NCBI GenBank assembly: GCA_030149595.1
Contig: JASFBI010000188.1
Location: 1 to 5,075 of the forward strand
Source: Desulfobacterales bacterium
Lineage (GTDB): Bacteria; Desulfobacterota; Desulfobacteria; Desulfobacterales; DAOWNP01
DNA length: 5,075 bases
Direction: 5' to 3'
The notes under the pieces were generated by a model that was not told the origin of the DNA, ran no database searches, and saw only the letters and a list, made by a program, of their open reading frames with translations. The position numbers and the translations under genes are program-made. Below, one piece after another: positions 1 through 4,739 of the stretch (its first letter is position 1; each line of letters begins with the position of its first letter).

Positions 1-293
1 GAGCTTCTGAAAATACTCCTTCTATAACTACCTCCTTAAACAATACAGAAGGTTATAAAAATTTTGTTGATATAAACGGATCTGTATTAGATGATAAAAT
101 AGATGGAATAACATTTCTCCCTGCTTTAATTGCCATACGTGGAGATGCAAATGCAGACGGTATATTTTCAAGAGCTGATATAACCATAATAAGAACCTAC
201 TACAACAATGGTACTTATAAATGTTTTGCCGATTGTAATTATGATAACACAATTAACAGAAAAGATGCCTGGTGTATAAGAAATTTACGATAA
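1..293 (+). CDS. C-terminal end of a dockerin-like domain protein (5' end outside window)
   Basis: The frame is open from base 3 to a TAA at 291-293 and gives 96 residues with no start, so this is the tail of a larger protein. Two 12-residue calcium-loop motifs of the dockerin / EF-hand type are visible. The first is GDANADG (visible residues 47-53), with D48, N50, D52, G53 and D59. The second lies at residues 77-88, with D77, N79, D81 and D88; N82 replaces the usual glycine. Each is followed by a short helix-like stretch. Dockerin modules normally sit at the C-terminus of secreted proteins and bind cohesin modules. Here the partner and the rest of the protein cannot be seen. Three cysteines (C74, C78, C91) flank the second loop, which is not typical. 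An adhesin, enzyme or other extracellular protein are all possible. Confidence 0.75.
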   Translation, partial: ASENTPSITTSLNNTEGYKNFVDINGSVLDDKIDGITFLPALIAIRGDANADGIFSRADITIIRTYYNNGTYKCFADCNYDNTINRKDAWCIRNLR

Positions 294-295
294 CT

Positions 296-314
296 GCACG
301 GACTTTTATATAAA
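296..314 (+). repeat. Partial copy of the intergenic structured repeat (3' part only)
   Basis: Just after the dockerin-gene stop codon, bases 298-314 read ACGGACTTTTATATAAA. This differs at one base from 4161-4177 and resembles the complement of 1022-1042. In those two copies the same stretch is the 3' arm of a stem plus its trailing ATATAAA. Here no matching 5' arm exists, because the upstream bases are coding sequence. It may be a truncated copy, or a short motif shared for another reason. Confidence 0.4.
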
Positions 315-334
315 TCATTATTATATTTTTTAGT

Positions 335-349
335 AGGAAAACACATTTG
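335..349 (+). promoter_or_regulatory. Ribosome binding site that sets a TTG start
   Basis: AGGA at 335-338 lies eight bases before TTG at 347-349. The frame upstream has no ATG or GTG back to a TAA at 311-313, so this Shine-Dalgarno-like motif and the macro-domain N-terminus together support the TTG start. Confidence 0.6.
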
Positions 350-889
350 AATAATATTTTCGAAAAAATAAAAATAATTCACAGAGATATTACAAGCCTT
401 AAAGTTGATGCTGTCGTAAATGCTGCAAACAACTCTCTATTAGGTGGCGGAGGTGTAGATGGTGCTATACACAAGGCAGCAGGACCAAAACTTTTACAGG
501 CTTGTAAAAAAACAGGAGGATGTCCTACTGGATCTGCCAGAATAACCAAAGGATATAATCTCTTTGCACCTTATGTTATTCACACAGTTGGACCTGTTTA
601 TAATAAAAAAAATAATAACAGACAGCTACTAACTCTCTGTTACAACAACTGCTTTATACTTGCAAAAGAGTACAGTATAGAAACCATTGCCTTTCCAGCT
701 ATAAGCTGCGGAGTTTACGGATACCCCATTGACGAAGCCTGCAAAATCGCTTTAAACACAAGCATCTCTTTTATTAAAAAAAACAGCTTTATTCATCAAA
801 TCATTTTTGCGCTTTTCTCATCTGAATATAAGTCTATTTATGAAAATCATTTTGAAATCATAAAAAACACCCAAAACCTGCCTTCTTAA
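347..889 (+). CDS. Macro-domain protein, probable ADP-ribose / O-acetyl-ADP-ribose hydrolase (YmdB/MacroD-like)
   Basis: This 180-residue protein is a single macro domain. VDAVVNAANN (residues 20-29) carries the ADP-ribose-binding asparagines, with N25 and N28 in the NAAN motif. GGGGVDGAIH (33-42) includes D38, at the position of the catalytic aspartate of the MacroD/YmdB group. PAISCGVYGYP (117-127) forms the phosphate-binding loop. Known members release ADP-ribose from O-acetyl-ADP-ribose or from mono-ADP-ribosylated proteins; they are cytoplasmic. Length matches the stand-alone family. The strand-1 motif is RDIT (13-16) instead of the common GDIT. Translation starts at TTG. The Nudix gene downstream could act on the ADP-ribose released, but a 254-base gap separates them, so co-transcription is uncertain. 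The family call is secure; the exact substrate is inferred. Confidence 0.93.
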   Translation: MNNIFEKIKIIHRDITSLKVDAVVNAANNSLLGGGGVDGAIHKAAGPKLLQACKKTGGCPTGSARITKGYNLFAPYVIHTVGPVYNKKNNNRQLLTLCYNNCFILAKEYSIETIAFPAISCGVYGYPIDEACKIALNTSISFIKKNSFIHQIIFALFSSEYKSIYENHFEIIKNTQNLPS

Positions 890-943
890 ATTATAAAACT
901 GTACTATTTATTATTCTTTTCTGTTAATTCTGTCACTTAAAAT

Positions 944-971
944 TTGACAAAAAATATATTTTATATATTAA
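944..971 (+). promoter_or_regulatory. Candidate sigma-70-type promoter upstream of the Nudix gene
   Basis: A perfect TTGACA (944-949) is followed after 16 bases by TATTAA (966-971). Transcription would start near 978, giving a leader of about 165 bases that contains the two hairpins at 1028-1066 and 1077-1094. The -35 box is good. The -10 box is imperfect in a very AT-rich stretch, so the call is tentative. Confidence 0.45.
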
Positions 972-1020
972 TTCATTCTACCTGTTTTTTTATTGGCATT
1001 AAAGATAGAAAATGTACAAA

Positions 1021-1094
1021 TTTTATATGAAACTCTGTCCAATAGACCTTAATCATGAGAGTTTCAATTTTCGTTCTGGCAGATAAATCTGCCA
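1021..1094 (-). ncRNA. Structured intergenic repeat, copy A (tandem hairpins)
   Basis: Hairpin 1 pairs TGAAACTCT (1028-1036) with AGAGTTTCA (1058-1066) around a 21-base loop. Hairpin 2 pairs TGGCAGA (1077-1083) with TCTGCCA (1088-1094) around TAAA. Read on the minus strand, the core 1080-1021 aligns with plus-strand 4120-4178 with one gap and about 43 of 59 bases identical (hand count). Main-stem differences keep pairing: C-G becomes G-C, T-A becomes C-G, and one C-G becomes U-G when read in this orientation. No U-tract follows, so it is not a canonical terminator. It may be an RNA family, a REP/MITE-type DNA hairpin, or a leader structure of the Nudix mRNA. Confidence 0.5.
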
Positions 1095-1143
1095 TGTATG
1101 TTATATACAATCATATAAATTATATTTTTAAATTACAAATATC

Positions 1144-1656
1144 ATGAATTTTAAATTCTGCCCTTTATGCGGCAATCTTATTAATACCCAGATTGCAAGC
1201 TTAAGTAAGAACCAATACTGCAAAATTTGCAGGAAAACATTTTATAAAAATCCAGCACCAGGTGTTGCTGTAATTCTTATTGAATACAAAAAAATACTTT
1301 TAGTAAGAAGAACAGGGACATATAGCGGAAGGTGGTGTATACCCTGTGGATATTTAGAGTACAATGAAGATGTAAGGTGCGCTGCTGTACGAGAAATAAA
1401 AGAAGAAACAGGACTTGATATTGAAATTACCGGTATTTTTGATGTTCTTTCAAATTTCCATGATTTAAAAAATCAGACAGTGGGTATCTGGTTTTTAGGT
1501 AAACGTATTGGAGGAAATTTACTTGCTGGATCAGATGCGGACAGAGCAGTTTTTTTCCCTTTGGATAAACTTCCGGACAACATGGCTTTTCCATCTGACT
1601 TAAAAGTATGCAAAGCTTTAAAAACAAAATACTTAGTGCCTGAACAAAAGCCATGA
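1144..1656 (+). CDS. Nudix hydrolase with N-terminal zinc ribbon
   Basis: This 170-residue protein starts with a zinc ribbon: CPLC (C6, C9) and CKIC (C26, C29). A Nudix fold follows. The Nudix box is complete: G69, E75, then REIKEETGL at 83-91 with R83, E84, E87, E88 and G90. This is the metal-binding site for cleaving nucleoside diphosphates linked to another moiety X. The stretch before it, GRWCIPCGYLE (62-72), has Cys where many relatives have LPGG; I recall this variant in zinc-ribbon Nudix proteins annotated as ADP-ribose or NADH pyrophosphatases. ATG 1144 is the first start after an in-frame TAA at 1129 and keeps the ribbon intact, but no Shine-Dalgarno motif precedes it. ADP-ribose (macro protein upstream) and GDP-sugars (ManC downstream) are both plausible substrates. 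The family is secure; the substrate is open. Confidence 0.93.
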   Translation: MNFKFCPLCGNLINTQIASLSKNQYCKICRKTFYKNPAPGVAVILIEYKKILLVRRTGTYSGRWCIPCGYLEYNEDVRCAAVREIKEETGLDIEITGIFDVLSNFHDLKNQTVGIWFLGKRIGGNLLAGSDADRAVFFPLDKLPDNMAFPSDLKVCKALKTKYLVPEQKP

Positions 1657-1707
1657 TTTTTCGTTCACGCACTACTTAGAAGAATCATCATCTGTTTTTG
1701 AAATTTT

Positions 1708-1737
1708 TTCACACACTGGCTTTTACCATTTTATTAA
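1708..1737 (+). promoter_or_regulatory. Weak candidate promoter before manC
   Basis: TTCACA (1708-1713) and TATTAA (1732-1737) are separated by 18 bases, about 27 bases before the manC start codon. Both boxes depart from consensus and the region is AT-rich. The alternative is read-through from the Nudix gene, since no hairpin terminator is visible in the 108-base gap. Confidence 0.25.
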
Positions 1738-1764
1738 ATTTTTAAATAAATAATGAGATTATAA

Positions 1765-3204
1765 ATGATTATTCCTGTTATTTTAGCTGGAGGCTCAGGC
1801 ACAAGACTATGGCCATTATCCAGAACCTTATTTCCAAAACAACTAATGAACCTTATAAACAAAAACTCAATGCTGCAAAATACCATCCTGCGCCTGTCAG
1901 GTTGTGAAAATACAGGTGACCCAATAGTTATTTGTAATGAAAATCATAGATTTATGGTGGCAGAACAACTTGAAAAAATAAATATAAATCCCATGTCAAT
2001 TATTTTAGAACCTGTGGGAAGAAATACTGCACCTGCTCTTTGTACTGCAGCTCTTTATGCAGATTTATACGTTGATGACCCTGTACTTCTCGTTCTTCCT
2101 GCTGATCATCATATCAACGATACAGATGCTTTTATAACTGCTATAACAACCGGCATGTTTTATGCTGAATCAGGAAGCCTCATTACATTTGGAATTATTC
2201 CTGATACTCCTGAAACAGGATATGGATATATTAAAAAAGGTGCAAAAATAGAAAATAATAATTCAAACAATCAACTTGATGCATACCATATTGAAAAGTT
2301 TGTGGAAAAACCTGATTTAGAATCAGCAACCGCCTATGTAAAATCCAGAAATTATTGCTGGAACAGCGGAATGTTTATGTTTAAAGTATCTTCTCTTTTA
2401 AATGAAATGAAAAAATACGCACCTGAAATTCATGGACTCTGTAAAAAATCCGTAGACAACGGCGTAAAAGATCTTGGTTTTTTCAGACTTGAAAATAGAT
2501 CATTCTCCAAATGCATCACCGATTCCATTGACTATGCCATAATGGAAAAAACAGATAAAGGGGTTATGATTCCATTTTCAGCTGGATGGAATGATCTTGG
2601 TTCATGGGAAGCATTATGGCAGGTCGGCAAAAAAGATACAAACAACAATGTTCTCATAGGAGATGTCCTTACAAGCGATGTAGGCAGTTCCTATCTACAT
2701 GCCACATCAAAACTTATTGCCGCAGTTGGTCTTTCAAATCATATTGTTGTTGAAACAAGTGATGCAGTATTAATTTCCCCAAGAAATAAAGTACAGGAAG
2801 TCAAAAAACTTGTTAACAAGCTAAAAGAAAAAAACAGGCAGGAATCTTTTTCCCATACAACTGATTACAGACCATGGGGAACAGTAGAATGCATTGCTTC
2901 TTCTAAAAAATTTAAAACCCATAAACTCACTGTAAAACCAGGAGCAAAATTATCGCTGCAAGTTCATTTTCACAGGGCTGAACACTGGGTTGTAGTAAAG
3001 GGTACAGCAGATGTAACTAAAAATGAAGATAAATTTTTACTCAAAGAAGATCAGTCTACATATATCCCCATGGGAGTAAAACACCGGCTTGAAAATCCAG
3101 GGACAGTACCCCTTGAAATAATTGAAATTCAGACAGGCTCTTTTTTAGAAAAAGATGATATCGTACGTTATGAAGATGATTACGGAAGAAAAAATATTTC
3201 TTAA
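1765..3204 (+). CDS. manC: Bifunctional mannose-1-phosphate guanylyltransferase / mannose-6-phosphate isomerase
   Basis: The 479-residue length is typical of the ManC/CpsB/AlgA type II enzymes. The N-terminal nucleotidyltransferase domain carries GGSGTRLWPLSR (9-20) and PKQ (24-26), which bind GTP and metal. It also has EPVGRNTAPA (82-91), PADHHI (112-117), FVEKPD (179-184), WNSGMFMF (199-206) and GWNDLGSW (274-281). The C-terminal cupin isomerase domain starts near PWGTVE (370-375) and has the metal-binding motif QVHFHRAEHW (399-408), then IPMGVKHRLENPG (434-446). The enzyme turns mannose-1-phosphate plus GTP into GDP-mannose, and the cupin domain interconverts fructose- and mannose-6-phosphate. 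GDP-mannose feeds O-antigen, capsule and exopolysaccharide synthesis in the cytoplasm. ATG 1765 has a weak GAG (1755-1757) upstream. yqgE follows after 19 bases, probably co-transcribed. No other sugar gene is in view, so which polysaccharide it serves is unknown. Confidence 0.96.
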   Translation: MIIPVILAGGSGTRLWPLSRTLFPKQLMNLINKNSMLQNTILRLSGCENTGDPIVICNENHRFMVAEQLEKININPMSIILEPVGRNTAPALCTAALYADLYVDDPVLLVLPADHHINDTDAFITAITTGMFYAESGSLITFGIIPDTPETGYGYIKKGAKIENNNSNNQLDAYHIEKFVEKPDLESATAYVKSRNYCWNSGMFMFKVSSLLNEMKKYAPEIHGLCKKSVDNGVKDLGFFRLENRSFSKCITDSIDYAIMEKTDKGVMIPFSAGWNDLGSWEALWQVGKKDTNNNVLIGDVLTSDVGSSYLHATSKLIAAVGLSNHIVVETSDAVLISPRNKVQEVKKLVNKLKEKNRQESFSHTTDYRPWGTVECIASSKKFKTHKLTVKPGAKLSLQVHFHRAEHWVVVKGTADVTKNEDKFLLKEDQSTYIPMGVKHRLENPGTVPLEIIEIQTGSFLEKDDIVRYEDDYGRKNIS

Positions 3205-3223
3205 TTTTTCAGGATAAATAAAT

Positions 3224-3805
3224 ATGGAAAAACAGTATGAAAACAGTTTAAAAGCTCAATTTATAGTTGCTATGCCTCAACTTTTAGATTCAGTTTTTTC
3301 AAAAACAGTTACTTGTATTTGTGAACATACCAAAACCGGTGCTTTTGGGTTTACCATCAATAAAACATATAACCAAGTAAAAGCTGCCAGTATTTTTAGC
3401 ACCTTAAATATTCCTTACAATAAGACAACAGGTTCCATACCTGTTTTTTCAGGAGGCCCTGTTAATCCAGGTGATGTATTTATTCTGCATGAAACAATTT
3501 GTACAGACAACAAAATCAGTACAAACCAGTTTATGATAACACCGGATCTTGCCATGAGCACCTCAAAACAAATACTTATAGATATCGCACAAAACATATT
3601 TCCGGTACCTTATATTATAATTTTAGGATATGCAGGCTGGGAAGAAGGACAGCTTGACCATGAAATAATGACCAATACATGGCTTAACACAGAAGTTTAT
3701 AATGATCTTATATTTAAAGAACCTGTAAAAAAAAGATGGGATACTGCCATGGAGAAAATAGGTATTAACCCCCTTTTAATTTCTTCTAACGCGGGAAATG
3801 CATAG
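3224..3805 (+). CDS. yqgE: YqgE/AlgH family protein (UPF0301)
   Basis: The 193 residues match the usual size of this family (about 185-190). Diagnostic stretches are FIVAMPQLLDSVFSKTV (13-29), GAFGFTINK (39-47), FSGGPVNPGDVFILH (75-89) and LGYAGWEEGQLDHEI (134-148). The tail KKRWDTAMEKIGINP (169-183) is also typical. The family is widespread in Gram-negative bacteria. Its biochemical role is not established; the AlgH name comes from an effect on alginate production in Pseudomonas. No signal peptide is visible, so it is cytoplasmic. AGGA (3211-3214) lies nine bases before ATG 3224. The 19-base gap to manC suggests one transcript, and the pairing with a GDP-mannose enzyme is suggestive but may be chance. 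The final codons overlap a hairpin arm at 3792-3800. Confidence 0.94.
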   Translation: MEKQYENSLKAQFIVAMPQLLDSVFSKTVTCICEHTKTGAFGFTINKTYNQVKAASIFSTLNIPYNKTTGSIPVFSGGPVNPGDVFILHETICTDNKISTNQFMITPDLAMSTSKQILIDIAQNIFPVPYIIILGYAGWEEGQLDHEIMTNTWLNTEVYNDLIFKEPVKKRWDTAMEKIGINPLLISSNAGNA

Positions 3806-3860
3806 TATAAAAAAAAAGACGGACACCAGAGGTCTATGCCCGCCTCTTTACATTTTCCCG
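3792..3860 (+). repeat. Inverted repeats around the yqgE stop codon
   Basis: CGGGAAATG (3792-3800) can pair with CATTTTCCCG (3851-3860) with one bulged base. Inside it GCATAG (3800-3805, including the TAG stop) can pair with CTATGC (3834-3839). The second pairing competes with the terminator stem at 3813-3849. The plus-strand yqgE transcript may thus end in this fold, although no U-tract follows it. Confidence 0.35.
3809..3849 (-). terminator. Intrinsic terminator for minus-strand transcription, end-to-end with yqgE
   Basis: On the minus strand, AAAGAGGCGGGCA (3849-3837) pairs with TGTCCGTCTTTTT (3825-3813) over 13 positions, three of them G·U, around an 11-base loop. The A-run at 3809-3817 on the plus strand gives nine Us at the 3' end. 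On the plus strand the three G·U pairs become A·C mismatches and no U-run follows, so orientation favours the minus strand. The likely user is the four-cysteine gene at 4348-4202, or an unannotated RNA between them. It would stop antisense transcription into yqgE and manC. Confidence 0.7.
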
Positions 3861-3976
3861 TATATACATCTACACCGTTTAAAAAAGCTACAGCCTGTTG
3901 ATATAAATAAAAGCTATGGTTTTTGAAAAAAATAAATCTTAATAGTATTTATTTTAAAACATTACAACATCTGTTA

Positions 3977-4077
3977 TGAGACCTTTGAACAACTCCCTTT
4001 TAAATGAATTTCACTATTATAATCTATTGATTTTATTAAAAACCAATTTTATAAATTGTTATTATTCAAAGGTCTCC
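3977..4077. mobile_element. MITE-like element, about 100 bp
   Basis: GAGACCTTTGAA (3978-3989) and its exact complement TTCAAAGGTCTC (4065-4076) form 12-base perfect terminal inverted repeats. The match extends to 14 of 15 bases (GAGACCTTTGAAYAA). The direct repeat TTAT lies at 3974-3977 and 4078-4081, with one extra C at 4077; reading it as TTA with one base inside each end works as well. The inside is AT-rich with no coding frame. GAGACC-type ends with short TNA-like target duplications recall IS5-superfamily elements from memory, so a non-autonomous derivative moved by such a transposase is likely. No transposase gene is present. Confidence 0.6.
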
Positions 4078-4091
4078 TTATATAAACCAGC

Positions 4092-4178
4092 ATGCCCAGA
4101 GCATAGTTATTCACTATCGGCCAAACAAAAAATGAAAGTTCAATAATTCTAATCGTTTGGACGGACTTTCATATAAAA
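4092..4178 (+). ncRNA. Structured intergenic repeat, copy B (tandem hairpins, possible pseudoknot)
   Basis: The main stem pairs ATGAAAGTTC (4132-4141) with GGACTTTCAT (4163-4172), with one U·G, around a 21-base loop, the same loop size as copy A. Upstream are two small hairpins, ATGC/GCAT (4092-4095, 4101-4104) and ATAGT/ACTAT (4103-4107, 4113-4117), which share two bases. CCAAAC (4121-4126) is complementary to GTTTGG (4155-4160) in the main loop, giving H-type pseudoknot topology. The U·G pair becomes C·A on the minus strand, favouring a plus-strand RNA. On the minus strand the stem is followed by a short T-run (4132-4127), so it might instead serve as a weak terminator for the four-cysteine gene. 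Confidence 0.5.
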
Positions 4179-4201
4179 AGTAATATTTATTTTTTAAAAA
4201 A

Positions 4202-4348
4202 CTATTCTGTTTTCTTTTTTTGAGGCTTTGGCTTTTTTTTCTTTAAACATATTTTATCTTTTTTAACAAATGCACATAATTTAGGATTATAATATTCCTT
4301 GCAATTTAAAGGGTTATATAATGGACATTCAGGATTTTTTTCAGACAT
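4202..4348 (-). CDS. Small four-cysteine, lysine-tailed protein (48 residues)
   Basis: ATG at 4348-4346 opens a 48-codon frame ending with TAG at 4204-4202. An AAGG Shine-Dalgarno-like motif (complement of CCTT, 4359-4362) lies about ten bases upstream. Cysteines are almost evenly spaced at C8, C16, C25 and C34. YNPLNC (11-16) and YNPKLC (20-25) look like an internal repeat. The rest, from K35, is a highly basic tail with nine lysines. Four regular cysteines suggest a small zinc-binding fold and the tail suggests contact with nucleic acid or an acidic partner; both are inferences. I vaguely recall similar short cysteine proteins annotated as hypothetical in Desulfobacterales. No signal peptide or membrane segment is visible. 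The ordered cysteines and start signal make chance unlikely, though length alone does not prove coding. Confidence 0.65.
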   Translation of the reverse strand: MSEKNPECPLYNPLNCKEYYNPKLCAFVKKDKICLKKKKPKPQKKKTE

Positions 4349-4377
4349 TTATTTATTACCTTTTTTATACGTTATAA

Positions 4378-4406
4378 TTTATATATAATAGAACATGTAG
4401 CATAAA
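4378..4406 (-). promoter_or_regulatory. Weak candidate promoter for the four-cysteine gene
   Basis: Read on the minus strand, TATAAA (4383-4378) lies 17 bases after TTTATG (4406-4401), about 30 bases before the start codon. The -10 box is reasonable, the -35 box poor. Confidence 0.3.
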
Positions 4407-4531
4407 CCCCTTAAAATCACAACCCCATAATTTAATCCTCACCCACAGCACTTCTGCATAATAGATTATTTCATTTTGACAATTAAATTAATACATTGTA
4501 AGAAACTAATAAAAATTAATTTACTGTTTTA

Positions 4532-4558
4532 AAACTTTATGAATTATACATAAAGTTT
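4532..4558 (+). repeat. 10-bp hairpin in the GTPase upstream region
   Basis: AAACTTTATG (4532-4541) and CATAAAGTTT (4549-4558) are perfect complements around a seven-base loop (AATTATA). No T-run follows on the plus strand. It sits before CCCAAACGAAAA (4568-4579) much as the upstream hairpins sit before the linkers of repeat copies A and B. Confidence 0.5.
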
Positions 4559-4567
4559 AAGTAGTAC

Positions 4568-4605
4568 CCAAACGAAAATCCTTGTTTTTTTGTCAAAGTC
4601 AAGGA
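4568..4605 (+). repeat. Possible third, diverged copy of the structured repeat
   Basis: CCCAAACGAAAA (4568-4579) resembles the linkers of copies A (CCAGAACGAAAA, minus strand) and B (CCAAACAAAAAA). As in those copies a stem follows at once, TCCTTG (4579-4584) with CAAGGA (4600-4605), with a 15-base loop. The stem sequence is unrelated and the ATATAAA tail is absent, so this may be coincidence in AT-rich DNA. Confidence 0.25.
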
Positions 4606-4665
4606 AGATCAAAATTTTAACTGCAGAAATACACTCTCGTATTTTGAGGATTAAAATTTTGATCT
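4606..4665 (+). repeat. Perfect 15-bp inverted repeat, long hairpin before the GTPase gene
   Basis: AGATCAAAATTTTAA (4606-4620) and TTAAAATTTTGATCT (4651-4665) are exact complements. Between them AAATAC (4627-4632) pairs with GTATTT (4639-4644) around a six-base loop, so the whole 60 bases can fold as one interrupted hairpin. No T-run follows either arm, arguing against a terminator. It ends 74 bases before the GTPase start and may be a leader structure, operator pair or transposon relic. Confidence 0.65.
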
Positions 4666-4739
4666 AACAGAGAGACTGATAATAAGAAAATACTAGCATT
4701 AAAATAAAATTTATTTAAAAGTTTTACACGGATTTTACC

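Larger units (their letters stand above)
3806..4201. other. Gene-free convergent region between yqgE and the four-cysteine gene
   Basis: No convincing reading frame is present on either strand. In order it holds the minus-strand terminator (3809-3849), an AT-only inverted repeat AAAATAAAT / ATTTATTTT (3929-3937, 3947-3955), the MITE-like element (3977-4077) and structured repeat copy B (4092-4178). The clustering suggests a tolerated insertion zone between two converging genes. Confidence 0.6.
4349..4739. other. Divergent intergenic region between the four-cysteine gene and the GTPase gene
   Basis: About 390 bases hold no credible gene. Start signals for both neighbours should lie here. Besides the minus-strand promoter candidate, a perfect TTGACA sits at 4476-4481 on the plus strand, but the hexamer 17 bases on (TAAGAA, 4499-4504) is poor. 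Three inverted repeats follow one another between 4532 and 4665. The GTPase leader would be long if transcription began near 4510. Confidence 0.5.

Noticed and set aside
28..252. Minus-strand 74-residue open frame
   Set aside because: It is the shadow of the dockerin-like coding frame, has a low-complexity composition and matches no family I know.
973..1095. Minus-strand 40-codon frame starting at ATG 1095
   Set aside because: It overlaps repeat copy A, has no ribosome binding site, and copy B has no equivalent frame.
1427..1672. Minus-strand 81-residue open frame
   Set aside because: It lies antisense over the Nudix gene, whose motifs fix the coding strand.
1717..1730. TGGC-containing stretch as a sigma-54 promoter
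   Set aside because: The downstream TTGC-type element at the required spacing is absent.
3415..3597. Minus-strand 60-residue open frame
   Set aside because: It lies antisense inside yqgE and shows no domain or start signal.
4431..4655. 10-base inverted repeat TTTAATCCTC (4431-4440) / GAGGATTAAA (4646-4655)
   Set aside because: A single 10-base match 205 bases apart in AT-rich DNA is weak, and the second copy lies partly within the 15-bp hairpin arm.
4727..4737. CACGGATTTTA, similar to the repeat motif CACGGACTTTTA at 297-308
   Set aside because: The shared GGA is probably the GTPase ribosome binding site, and the ATATAAA tail is missing.
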